NCBI GenBank assembly: GCA_963971535.1
Contig: OZ020592.1
Span: 50,487,529-50,551,528 of the forward strand
Length of the DNA stretch: 64,000 bases
Source of the DNA: Notolepis coatsorum
Taxonomy: Eukaryota > Chordata > Actinopteri > Aulopiformes > Paralepididae
Direction: 5' to 3'
Shown: one piece after another, positions 54,917 through 64,000 of the stretch
Layout: every line of letters begins with the position of its first letter
Numbering within the stretch: the first letter of the stretch is position 1
Translations under genes and position numbers: made by a program
Notes under the pieces: generated by a model
Seen by the model: the letters and a program-made list of their open reading frames with translations, nothing else
Database searches by the model: none
Told to the model about the DNA's origin: nothing

Positions 54917-57900
54917 ATGGCTAATTTAAATATCTTGATTTGGAATACAGGGGGTCTTAATATTCATCATAAACGCACAAGCGTATTAACATGGATGAAA
55001 AGACAACAGGTTGATGTGGCTCTTTTAAGTGAAATGCATCTTTTAATGGCTGACAATACAAAGCTGGCGGATAAAGTCTATCATAACATAAGCTCCTCTT
55101 CCGTTGGCACCAAGGCCCGTGTTGTGCTATAGTAGCTAAACGGAAGTTGAATATTTAATTATTAGACATATGGTCTGATGCAGATGGTCGAGTTACTATT
55201 GCCAAGATAGATTACTTTAACAGGAAAATTGCTCTGGTAGCGGCTTACGCCCCTAATGTTTATGACGCTAACTCCTATGCTATACTAACTACAGCGATGC
55301 TGGATCTCCCTGAGTATTCATTTATAGTTGGTGCAGATCTTAATGCCATCTGGGATCCCTTGATTGATAAATCTAGTCACACCACAACCAATGACCAGAG
55401 ACAGGCCTCTACAGCCCTACAGGCCTGGTCCAAGGACACAGGGGTAATTGATTTGTGGCGATCGCTCAATCCAACTGCGCGAGATTTTTCCTTTTTCTCA
55501 GCAAGACACAAAACCTTTTCTAGAATAGATTATGTTTTTGGGTCCCCTAGACTATTTGATAGCTTTGACGTTGAATTGGGGCCCATTGCATTGTCAGACC
55601 ACAAATATTTACTTCTAAAGGGTTCACTCAGTAGAATGACATCCCGGGCCCCAAGATGGCGCTTTAACTCGACACTGCTGAAGAACAAGGAATTCAACCT
55701 GCAATTTAAAGAAAAACTCATTGAATTCCTGCAGTTTAATGCTGGATCGGTACAAGACCCCAGAATTTTATGGAACTCGGTTAAGGGTTTTATCAGGAGT
55801 AACACTACTCTCTTTGCCTCTAACCTCTGCAAGGAACGTCTCTCCAAATTGGTAGAACTGGAAGGGCTTCACTCCACATTGTTCTCCTCTTTACAGCGCA
55901 ACTACTCTTGTTGACTGGAGTTTCAAATTAAAATGTTGAAAAAGGAGATTAACTCCATTTTAAGACAACAATCTGAATTTCAAATGCACAGAACAAGACA
56001 ACATTATTACTTTCATGGCTCTAAACCTAGTCACCTACCAGCTATGAATATACGGGCCAGTGAACCATTTGCGGATATCCCTGCCATCAAGGACCAACAG
56101 GGGAAGGTTACCACGACCCCAAAAAAATCAACGACACTTTTCGTTTATTTTATTCCAACCTGTACGAGTCAGAAGTGATCTTCGATCATAATAAGCTGGA
56201 GGAATTTCTTGATCAAATTAGCTTACCACAACTCTCAGAGGATGACGCTAAACGGTTAGATGCACCTATTACACTAGAGCAGGGGTGCCCAACCTTTTTT
56301 GAACCAAGATCTACTTTTTAATTTACCACCTAGCCGAGAGCTACCAGCCAAAATTTTATATTGTAAGCCGTCATTTGAGGCTTTATAAAAGCAGCATAAT
56401 GAACACAAATCTGTCAGTGCCGAGTCCGACCTCATCTTAAATAACAAACAGCATTGCTTGTTGTAGTTAACAAGGAGAGGCAGAGTTGATTTTGCACCAA
56501 AGAAAATTAAAAATTCAAATAAAAATTCTTTTAATAATCGAATTTCATTAATCGAGATCTACTTGGAATCAGCCTGCGATCTACCTATCGATCGCGATCG
56601 ACTGGTTGGGCACCACTGCACTAGAGGAACTTAAGGAGGCGATTGCTGACTTGCAAAGTGGTAAGGCCCCTGGCTGGGACGGTATTCCGCCCGAACTGTA
56701 CCTCTCATTCTGGGATGTACTTGGACCCCCATTACTTGATATGATTTTACACTCAATCAAAGAGGGAAACTTTTCCAGGGATGTCAATATGGCACTCATA
56801 TCTGTCCTACTTAAGAAAGATAAGGACCAAGGACCCCACCGAATGCGGCAGCTATAGACCCTTAAGCCTCCTTGGAACCGATCTCAAGCTGTACGCCAAG
56901 GTTCTAGCCATCCGACTTCAAAAGCATATGACATCTCTAGTTCACCCTGATCAGACAGGCTTCATAAGAGGCCGCCTGATCACGGATAATATTAGATGGT
57001 TACTGCATGTGATAGATGCCAGCAAGGATGCCGCGACCCCTACGGCTGTCATATCCTTAGACGCGATGAAGGCCTTTGACAGATTGGAGTGGTCTTATTT
57101 ATGGGCAGTACTTAGAAGGATGGGGTTAGGTGAAGGGTTCATCCATATGATCAAAGTGCTATATACAGGTCCATCGGCCATGATTTTAACAGGTAAACTC
57201 TGCTCGCCACTCTTCCCTGTATCACGCTCGTCCAGACAGGGTTGTCCTTAGTCCCGGACTATTTGCTCTATCCCTCGAACCTTTAGCTCAGTACATAAGA
57301 CAATCCCAGACCATATCACCAACCTCAATTAAGGGCACACAGCATCACATCAGCTTATATGCAGATGATGTACTCTTGTTCATGCAGAACCCCGCCACCT
57401 CACTACCTCATCTTCTCAAAGTAATAGATGATTCTGGCAGTCTATCGGGATTTAAGATCAACTGGCCAAAATCGGCCTTCCTTCCACTCAATGTGACTGC
57501 GAAGGCTACCATCCTCCCAGCAAATATACTCATGGTAGAACACTTTAAATGTCTTGGAGTTGAAATATTCCCCACTATAGGCCAGAAGATGAAGTATAAT
57601 TACTCCGGCTTGCGAGACAGGATCACAGATGACTTCAGCAGGTGGTCAAAATAAAAAAAAACTCATTACAGGCCCGAGCGTCAATAGTTAAGATGAATGT
57701 TTTGCCCAGAATTAACTTCATCAGCTCCATGTTGCTGTTACCCCCCCTGCTGGTTACTGGCAAAAACTGCACTCTGCTGCATATAAATTCATTTGGAACA
57801 ACAAACGCTCACGATTAAAAAGATCCACTGCACAGAGAAATAAAACCGACTGGGGTTTAGCCTTTCCAGACTTCGAATATTACTTTAAAGCGTTCTCTTT

Positions 57901-58970
57901 AAGACCACTGATCACCTGGTTTGATTCTCAAGCAGCAGTATCCTGGAGACCATTGGAGGAGAAGATAGTGGTCCCACATAGACTGCAGGATATAGTGTAC
58001 ACCAACATATCAATTAAGCAATGCAACTTAAGATTTGGCCATCTTATTACACATGTGATCCGGATTTGGCGTGACACACAGAAAACGTGTATACTAACCA
58101 CCATAAATGGCACATGCATTCTCCCCTATTTAATAACAATTTACTCCTTATTGGACAACAACCTATCAGATACCCTGGTTGGGAAAAGAAAGGCATACAC
58201 ACATTGGGGATATCTTCGATGACTTTGGTCTCCGCAGTTTTCAAGATATATCCAACAAATTTGACCTCCGCAGTTCCTCCTTTTTCTTCTATTTACAAAT
58301 AAGAGCAGCTCTGAAGGCTCACGGCGTCCCATGGGATGCTCCACTTGAGCACCACAGGTTTCACAAATTATTTTATGACAAGGAGACGTCGAGAGGCTTC
58401 GTCTCTGACTTTTATCGCCACTTACTTACGTCCTCATATAAGGTCCTTCCCCTAGACTCGGTTTGTAGGAAGGATATCCCAGAGCTGGAGGTAGATTTTT
58501 ATTGGGATGCAGTCTGGGAAAATGTTCGGCTATCATCACGCAACCCAGATCACCAACAGATTAATCTTAACTTTGTTCATAGGACTTACCTGACCGCTAG
58601 ACGATTGTAGCTAATGGGTCTCAGACCTGACTCTCGATGCTCCTTGTGTTCAAACGGTGCTATTGGTACATATATGCATATGTATTGGGAATGCCCTCCT
58701 GTTGAGACTTTTTGGGAAAATGTTACAACTCAATTATCAGAGATTTTATCTTTGACCATACCGACACTGCCTTCTGTACTGTTGTTGAATGATGTTTCTC
58801 AGTTATCAACCTCTGTACATGTAAAGAGACTCATTTTGGCGGGTCTTACAGCTGCCAAAAAGTTTATAGCGTCACGCTGGATTCAACCAGATAAAATGTG
58901 CCTGAAGGTATGGATTCTCACCTATCTCGATGTGATTTATCTATTCTACTGCGCGAATTTTAGGTGTTAA
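54917..58970 (+). pseudogene. L1 ORF2: endonuclease and reverse transcriptase, broken
   Basis: Starts at ATG 54917 (MANLNILIWNTGGLN, the endonuclease N-terminus). Endonuclease motifs continue at 55297-55914: FIVGADLNAIWD, FSRIDYVF and LSDHKYLL. Reverse transcriptase: GKAPGWDGIPPE (about 56657-56692), [40 protein letters not shown] (first Asp), RQGCP, and the catalytic YADDVLLF (about 57358-57381). The C-terminal region (58179-58970) has CSLCSNGAIGTYMHMYWEC. There are frame changes near 55132, 55915, 56178, 56800-56840, 57251 and 57655, stops at several places (including 58608), and a hAT insertion at 56280. It would nick target DNA and reverse-transcribe L1 RNA; this copy is dead. Confidence 0.92.
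56280..56618. mobile_element. hAT MITE nested in L1 ORF2
   Basis: It begins CAGGGGTGCCCAACC and ends GGTTGGGCACCACTG (14 of 15 paired). The 8-bp duplication cactagag (56272-56279 and 56619-56626) is perfect. 339 bp, non-coding, with gatcgcgatcgac near its right end. Related termini (CAGTGGTGCCCAACC) appear at 60463 and 60668. Confidence 0.95.
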
Positions 58971-59473
58971 TGAAGCCAGCATCGGTCTGGGTAGCTGTGG
59001 TGGATAAGATAAAGGAACGCATATAAATTTGGAGTTTTCTGGTGTTGAATGAAGTAGTGGATGTATAGCCCACGTTGGGGTCCTGAGGGGGGGGGAGCGA
59101 GCGAGCGAGTGTCCATGGTATTGTATTTATTATTTTTATGTCTTTTAGTCTATTTTCATTCTGATTTAATTACTGTCATTATTGTTACTATTATTTCTGT
59201 TATTGTCCCGTGAGTTATTGTTGATTATTACTGTTACTGTATTGTTTGTCTTGTTTCATGTAAAAAAAAAAGAGACAATAAAAAACATTTGTTCAAAAAA
59301 AAGAGAAGGTGAAGGAGAAACTGATGGACGGATTTAAAATCAAGGACAGTAGGATAATGGCAAGAGAACTGTTGAACGACGAGGTTGTCGTCTCTTTTTT
59401 GGCTCTGCCTTTATATATAACGGATGATGACATTCTCGAGAAATTGAAGCAATGGGAAGTGGTACAGCAATAG

Positions 59474-60083
59474 ACTGCTCCATCAATAAACAAATCCAGT
59501 AATGTGAACGGGATTCCACTCGGTCAATGTACAGATAATCTGCGATGCGCATTTTGGCTGATAATGTCGTTGCCGGTGGCTGGGAGGAACACGACTCATT
59601 CAGGCCTAATTGTATTTAATTCAATTGTAATGTTATTACTGGGGTATCTGTAATTAATCACAGATCACTTATCACTTAAATGCAGATCAGGGTTATCCAC
59701 TGTCATATATGTTATGATGAATTGAAAATGGGGGACCCTGATGTAAACAAGATGAAAGTCTTTCTCTGGTCTGCATCCCCTTAACAATTGTATGTATTGA
59801 GCTGTACTGTACTGTACTGTACCCATTCTGCAATCTGTTAATAAAGTTTTCAATCAATCAATCAAAGCCATAATGACTGACCAAAACCACGATCACGGAG
59901 CGCACAATAGGCATTGTAGAGCGCAGAGTTGGCCTGCTGAAATTGATTTCATTTCAGTCATTACAGTGCTTAATGTCGGGTCAGCTTGTCATTTATTTCT
60001 GTCAATGTGCTGGTTCTGTAGCAGGACTGGGTCAGTCAACATCCTTGGCTCCAGCCTCCCGACGCACCGAAGATAATCTACAC
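59474..60083. other. Unassigned sequence, probably retroelement 3' debris
   Basis: Contains a tract of gtact repeats (59800-59822) and ctgttaataaagttttcaat then caatcaatcaa (59836-59868), which resembles a LINE/SINE 3' end. No coding signal. Confidence 0.35.
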
Positions 60084-60111
60084 CAGGGGTGGCCAACCAG
60101 TCAGAGACTCA

Positions 60112-61175
60112 GGGCCCTTTCTCACTCACAGTTCGGGGTCGAATCAGACCCGGCTCGCATCAGAAAAGGGTGTGTCTGTCTGAGTGAGAACGCTGTCCCC
60201 CGTCCCCGCCCCCCGCTGATTCGTCCCCGGGGGCGCTGAACCTGGGCCGGTGAAATAGGTGGTCTCAGGTGCGCACTAGTGGGGGCGGGGGGCGTGACAC
60301 ACACAACGTCGCATGTGGAGCCTCACAGCTCAGTGGATGAAAACATGAAGCCACGTTACAAAGCACAAAGCACAACACTTCCCTGGCTCGCATTAGGCCT
60401 GGCAATTTTGTTTGCCATTGCTATGTCTATACATTGTTCGAATGCACTTATTTCTATTAGACCAGTGGTGCCCAACCAGTCGGCCGTGGTCGACCAGTAG
60501 ATCAATGACATGCAATATAATTGCCACGAGCGATGGGATAATGTTAGCTTCTGAACAGGCTAAGCTAACTAGCGTTAGGCTAAGCTAACTAGCGTTAGCC
60601 GTTAGCTTAGCGTTAGCCATTGCTGTCTACTATACTTTCTCGTTCGAATGCATTTATTTCTATTAGACCAGTGGTGCCCAACCAGTCGGCCGTGGTCGAC
60701 CAGTAGATCAATGACATTCAATATAATCGATGCAAGCAATGTTACTAGTAAAAGGCTAAGCTAACTAGCGTTAGCCGTTAGCTTAGCGTTAACCCTGCAA
60801 AACTCTCAAAAGCGGACTCTACAACAGAGTTCCATTCGTGAGAAAAGGGGGGTGGGTTATATTGACAAGGCTTGACAACAGAGGTTCAAATATAACTTCA
60901 TATTTATTGGTTATTTGTTTTTATGCTTTTATATCAGCATCCAGTCTCCAGTCTCTGTGTTAACACTTCCTGTGTTTACATTTCGAGCGTGACATCATCG
61001 ACTACGGCAAGCTTACAAGCTCAAAACGCAAACCGTAAACAAAACCCAGAGCGCACCAAGACTGAAGTGTGTACACAAACTAGAGGGGGGAGAGGGGGGG
61101 GGGAGTTCGGCACGGAACTCGGAATGAGGACGGCACGGAGCTGATTCGACCCCGATGTTGAGTGAGAAAGCCCCC
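60112..61175. mobile_element. Fold-back element with about 35-bp inverted ends
   Basis: The left end GGGCCCTTTCTCACTCACAG extends to ggggtcgaatcag (60147). The right end is its inverted copy (ctgattcgaccccgatgttg ... gagaaagccccc, 61141-61175). The GGGCC terminus and 3-bp flanks (tca and taa) would fit a PIF/Harbinger-type element with one mutated flank, but this is uncertain. Non-coding; encloses a tandem duplication. Confidence 0.68.
60437..60794. repeat. Tandem duplication containing hAT ends and gttagc-rich sequence
   Basis: The stretch from cgaatgcacttatttctatt through agtggtgcccaaccagtcgg to gctaagctaactagcgttag (starting 60438) is repeated from about 60644. The two copies differ at a few bases and in internal length. 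Both carry only one hAT-type end, so the hAT piece was truncated before the duplication. Confidence 0.75.
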
Positions 61176-61224
61176 TAAGAGCCACAAAAATGACTGTGGT
61201 ACCACAAAGAGCCACACCATATAC

Positions 61225-61412
61225 CAGCGTTTCTCAACTTTTTTTTTCAGTCACGGCACCCTTCATGTGTTTATAGGTCTCACCCTCTGGCCTCTGAAGT
61301 TGCTAATGTCTTTTTTATTTGGGCCTCACAGTACCCTGTGAGACCCACGGTTGCAAAATTACAAAATCACTTTTAGCCATTTAAAAAAAGAATGTTTATT
61401 CAAAAAAATTTA
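61225..61412. mobile_element. hAT left end (CAGCGTTTCTCAACTTTT type)
   Basis: Begins CAGCGTTTCTCAACTTTTTT, similar to widespread hAT MITE ends, and continues as far as the hAT insertion at 61421. Its right end is not in the window. Confidence 0.5.
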
Positions 61413-61451
61413 AGCACATGCAGGGCCGCCTCAGGGGGTGTGCAAGCAGTG

Positions 61452-61567
61452 GGGCCTCGCGGGAAGGGGGGCCTCGCACAAAAATAAATAAAAATAAATA
61501 AAAGATTTTTTTTTTTTTTTTTTATTATTTTTTTTTTTTTTGCGAGGCCCCCCTTCCCGCGAGGCCC
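61452..61567. repeat. Perfect 27-bp inverted repeat with AT-rich loop
   Basis: Left arm 61452-61478 (gggcctcgcgggaagggggg then cctcgca) and right arm 61541-61567 are exact reverse complements, separated by about 62 bp of A and T tracts. It would form a stable stem-loop or cruciform. Confidence 0.9.
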
Positions 61568-62295
61568 TTTTTCATCACAGACCTAAAATCTAGTTTTGCT
61601 TATATGCTTATATATTTCACATTAGACACATTTGTAGAATGTGTCTGACTTGTTCCTGGCTCTGAGGCTCTGCAGGCAGCTCTGAGGCTCTGCAGGCAGC
61701 AGAATTGGTTTCAATGAGGGGAGGGGTTACAGGTAAGGTAGCGTCTGTTGAGTTCATTGTGTGTGTCTGTGTGGGGGGGGGGGGGGGCGTGAACCGACTC
61801 ATTACCAGACGTGAGCGATTCGACTCACGCTCACGGCAATGAATCGGCTCTTATGAACGAGTCGCTCATGACCGACCCATCACTAGCGTCTGACTATTTC
61901 GTGCGTGCAGCATTGGAGGTTATGCCAGCCAAGATGAAGAGGACATCATTCGGCAGATGGACTGAAGATGAAAGTTGTTGCATGTTAGACAGTTCAGTCA
62001 GGCTAGCCATATCCCGGCTAAAGACAGGGACAGCTAGTTAGCTTTAGCTACGTTATAATATTGAGTGCTAACGTGTGGTTCAGTCAGGATATAGCCATGA
62101 TGATGTCGGCTAGTAGCTAGCTTAGCTAAAGGCTAACTAGTGTTAGCTAACCTAGAGACAGCGCGTGCAGCATTGTTATGCCAAGATGAAGAGGATGGTC
62201 GTTCGGCAGATGAACTTCGTCAACTCCACGCGGTTGTCTCCATCCTCTTGGACGTTTGGTGAGTTTTTAATGCACTCTATTCTATTCCCGCCGTG

Positions 62296-62324
62296 GATAT
62301 CTCTCTCTCTCTCTCTCTCTCTCG
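62296..62324. repeat. Short (TC)n tract
   Basis: About 25 bp of CT dinucleotide inside the last hAT element. Confidence 0.85.
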
Positions 62325-63414
62325 GGAGCCAAACGGGCCGACTAGCTGTTGTAGTACTAGTAGCTAACGGTGTGTGGCCTGGTGTCCGCACCTGGTGCGA
62401 GGGAGGTGAGCTTGGTGTTTCATTATGAGAATATCTCCATGCTCAAGTCGGCTATAGTCCGCGAGGGACTTGTTGCCGGCACCGCTATGGTAAACACCAC
62501 TCTGTAGTGGGACGTGTATTGCCTTCTTTTTCCCTTCTCTCTTCGTATGAGAAGAGGAAAACACCGCGGCTGTCTGAAGTGTTGGCCTGTATTGCTTTTC
62601 TCACGTTGTACAGTTTTCAGTGGTAGCCGCATAGCTTGCTTCTGCGTTAGCTAATGGTTAGCGATAGCCGGGTTGAGCTAACTGTTAGCCAGTTAGCTGT
62701 TTAGCTACGACGTTAGCTGCCGGCTGCGCTCGGCTGGGAACGTTAGTTTGATGCTATCAGTTAGCCTAGAGTTAGCTGTTAGCTTGTGCTACTACGACCA
62801 TTGACATTAGCCGTGAGAATAGCAGGGGGCCCTGGCACTCTGACTACGACATCATCTTTGACAGAAGATGTAGTCGGGCCTGCACCATGACAAGGCTCCG
62901 GCCATAGCTTCTTTTTGTCCCGCCAGCGAGAGGCCTTTCGTCAACGTGGAGACCTGTGTTGCGGCCTTTCGCCCTGCGTTCCTTGGTGCAGGTAAGATGT
63001 CCATTGGACATTACCCCACTCTTCCTTCCTTCCCCTCCCGAATGTTTTGTTAATAACGATGTTTTTTTCCAGGCAAAACATATGTTACTTCACAACATTT
63101 GGAGATACGACATGTGCTGTGTGTGAATTGTCTTGGTCGTTTGTGTAGCTTGGGTAGCGTTGGCCAAAGCTGTGTGTGGCCTGGTGTCAGTACCTGGCTA
63201 CTCTATTTGCAGTTAGCCTATTTAGCTGATGTCGGCCATTGGCTCCTTGCTACTTTGTTTTCTCTGGTATAGACCCTCTTCTCTTTGGATTTAAGTGTTG
63301 ATCTTTGTCCTTTTGGATCTATGTATATTCATGTTGCTTTTGTGAAGTTATCTTTTCCTTCTGTTTTGTTCTTCCATTAAAAGTTGAATATCCTTTAGGG
63401 GTTCATCTTTGCTT

Positions 63415-63501
63415 ATCTCTCTCTCATACATGCTCTCTCTCTAACACACACACACACGACACACAGACATGCTCTCTCTCTCTAACACACAAACACACAT
63501 G

Positions 63502-63533
<32 letters not shown>

Positions 63534-63543
63534 AACACACACA
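63415..63543. repeat. CT/CA mixed simple repeat
   Basis: Alternating tctctctc and acacacac tracts with repeated acatgctctctc words. Confidence 0.85.
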
Positions 63544-63688
63544 GTCTGCCTATGGCGGCCTTTCTCGATGGCTAGGCTGTGCTCGCTGAGTCTGTACCTA
63601 GTCAAGGATCTTCAGTCACAGTGCTCAGGTATTCTGCCACTGTGTACTCTCTATTTAGGGCCAAATAGCATTTCAATTTCTTTCCAAT

Positions 63689-63690
<2 letters not shown>

Positions 63691-63768
<78 letters not shown>
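63691..63768. repeat. (TC)n microsatellite
   Basis: About 78 bp of pure CT dinucleotide. Confidence 0.95.
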
Positions 63769-63772
<4 letters not shown>

Positions 63773-64000
63773 GTACACTGTATATTGACTGTAGAACGGG
63801 AGCTCTCTCTCGCTCTCTCTCTTGCTATATGTTGACTGTATCATGCCCAGCCTCGGGCAGCGCTATTATTTAAGAATATGTTGTCTGTATGAAAAAAAAT
63901 AATAATAATAATATAAATAAATTACCTCTTGGGGGGGGGGGGGGGGCTCGCGTTTAAATCTCACACAGGGCCTCGCATTTCTCCCAGGCGGCCCTGAGCA

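Larger units (their letters stand above)
53051..59302 (+). mobile_element. L1-like LINE, 5'-truncated, with 14-bp target duplication
   Basis: Flanked by exact copies of gagaaggtgaagga (53037-53050 and 59303-59316). The 3' end is A-rich (agagacaataaaaaacattt then an A8 run). The 5' end falls inside ORF1, so the copy was truncated on insertion. It contains a SINE (54334-54711) and a hAT MITE (56280-56618), both younger. ORF1 remnant 53051-53534, ORF2 remnant 54917-58970. Confidence 0.92.
52839..59473 (+). pseudogene. Retroelement ORF1-like gene, interrupted by an L1
   Basis: ATG 52839 opens a frame (YELRLTVEVEIEGTELLRAI) that is cut at 53050 by an L1 insertion and resumes after it at 59317 (RIMARELLNDEVVVSFLALP), ending at TAG 59471-59473. 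The two exons-like halves are in register across the insertion when one copy of the 14-bp duplication is discounted, giving 123 codons without a stop. The sequence resembles the N-terminus of CCHC-type ORF1 proteins of fish non-LTR retrotransposons, as I recall them; the downstream zinc knuckles are missing and the stop is probably premature. A host gene is less likely. Confidence 0.65.
60084..61224. mobile_element. hAT element remnant (left end), carrying a fold-back insertion
   Basis: Begins CAGGGGTGGCCAACCAGTCA, a common hAT end, and resumes after the nested fold-back element with agagccacaaaaatgactgt up to 61224. The matching right end is missing; the sequence runs directly into another hAT left end at 61225. 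Confidence 0.6.
61421..63996. mobile_element. hAT element of 2.6 kb reaching the window edge
   Basis: It begins CAGGGCCGCCTCAGGGGGTG and ends CCCAGGCGGCCCTG (11-bp exact inverted terminus). The left flank is agcacatg (61413-61420); the right flank shows agca (63997-64000) before the window stops, matching the first four bases of that duplication. Inside: a perfect hairpin (61452-61567), a fragment with gaacgagtcgctcatgaccg, a gttagct-rich 5' UTR-like part (62040-62830) and CT microsatellites. No transposase found. Segments with atgccaagatgaagagga occur twice (about 61921 and 62178). Confidence 0.82.

Noticed and set aside
62960-63073. Splice-like signals (caggtaagatg near 62992 and ttttttccaggc near 63063) as exons of a host gene
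   Set aside because: They lie inside a hAT element, and no coding exon could be attached to them.

Overview
This window looks like a repeat-dominated intergenic stretch of a ray-finned (teleost) fish genome. The basis is the mixture of elements: several hAT transposons with CAG...CTG ends and 8-bp target duplications, TTAA-flanked MITEs, fish-type L2/CR1-like and L1-like LINEs, a BEL/Pao LTR retrotransposon, one tRNA-headed SINE family in five copies, and very long (TG)n and (TC)n microsatellites. I found no convincing protein-coding host gene. All recognisable coding sequence belongs to transposable elements, most of it broken. Order, species and chromosome cannot be read from the sequence; the microsatellite density would fit a gadiform or percomorph fish, but that is only a guess.

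Layout. 1-9800: mostly single-copy sequence with a Tol2-like MITE carrying a second MITE (558-1396), long microsatellites, a 33-bp minisatellite split by a palindromic element (5385-6150), and two or three stretches that may be conserved non-coding DNA. 9800-14465: a 28-bp satellite-like array invaded by an internally deleted hAT element that keeps a 178-codon transposase C-terminus, and by two inverted copies of a 618-bp hAT element. The array between those two copies is inverted, which is the footprint of a transposon-mediated inversion. 15210-18451: a LINE split by a BEL solo LTR. 18715-25680: TTAA MITEs, a SINE, an L1 3' fragment, a hAT with a nested MITE, and a TA-flanked MITE. 26141-38370: an old inverted-repeat element split by a SINE and by a nearly complete BEL/Pao element (28009-37959), which itself carries a 740-bp hAT insertion.

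38371-46060: LINE tails, two SINEs and unassigned sequence with candidate conserved stretches. 46320-50000: a segment of about 500 bp present twice; one copy interrupts a 44-bp array whose every unit can fold into a hairpin. A hAT element (47021-47874) lies between. 50000-52600: mostly unassigned, with one MITE (51586-52093). 52839-59473: a short retroelement ORF interrupted by a 5'-truncated L1 (53051-59302), which is itself invaded by a SINE and a hAT MITE. 59474-64000: nested hAT and fold-back elements; the last hAT (61421-63996) ends four bases before the window edge.

The value of the window is stratigraphic. Most insertions keep both ends and exact target duplications, so the relative order of many events can be read directly. 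The clearest are the array inversion, the young BEL element with nearly identical LTRs, and the SINE and hAT insertions inside L1.
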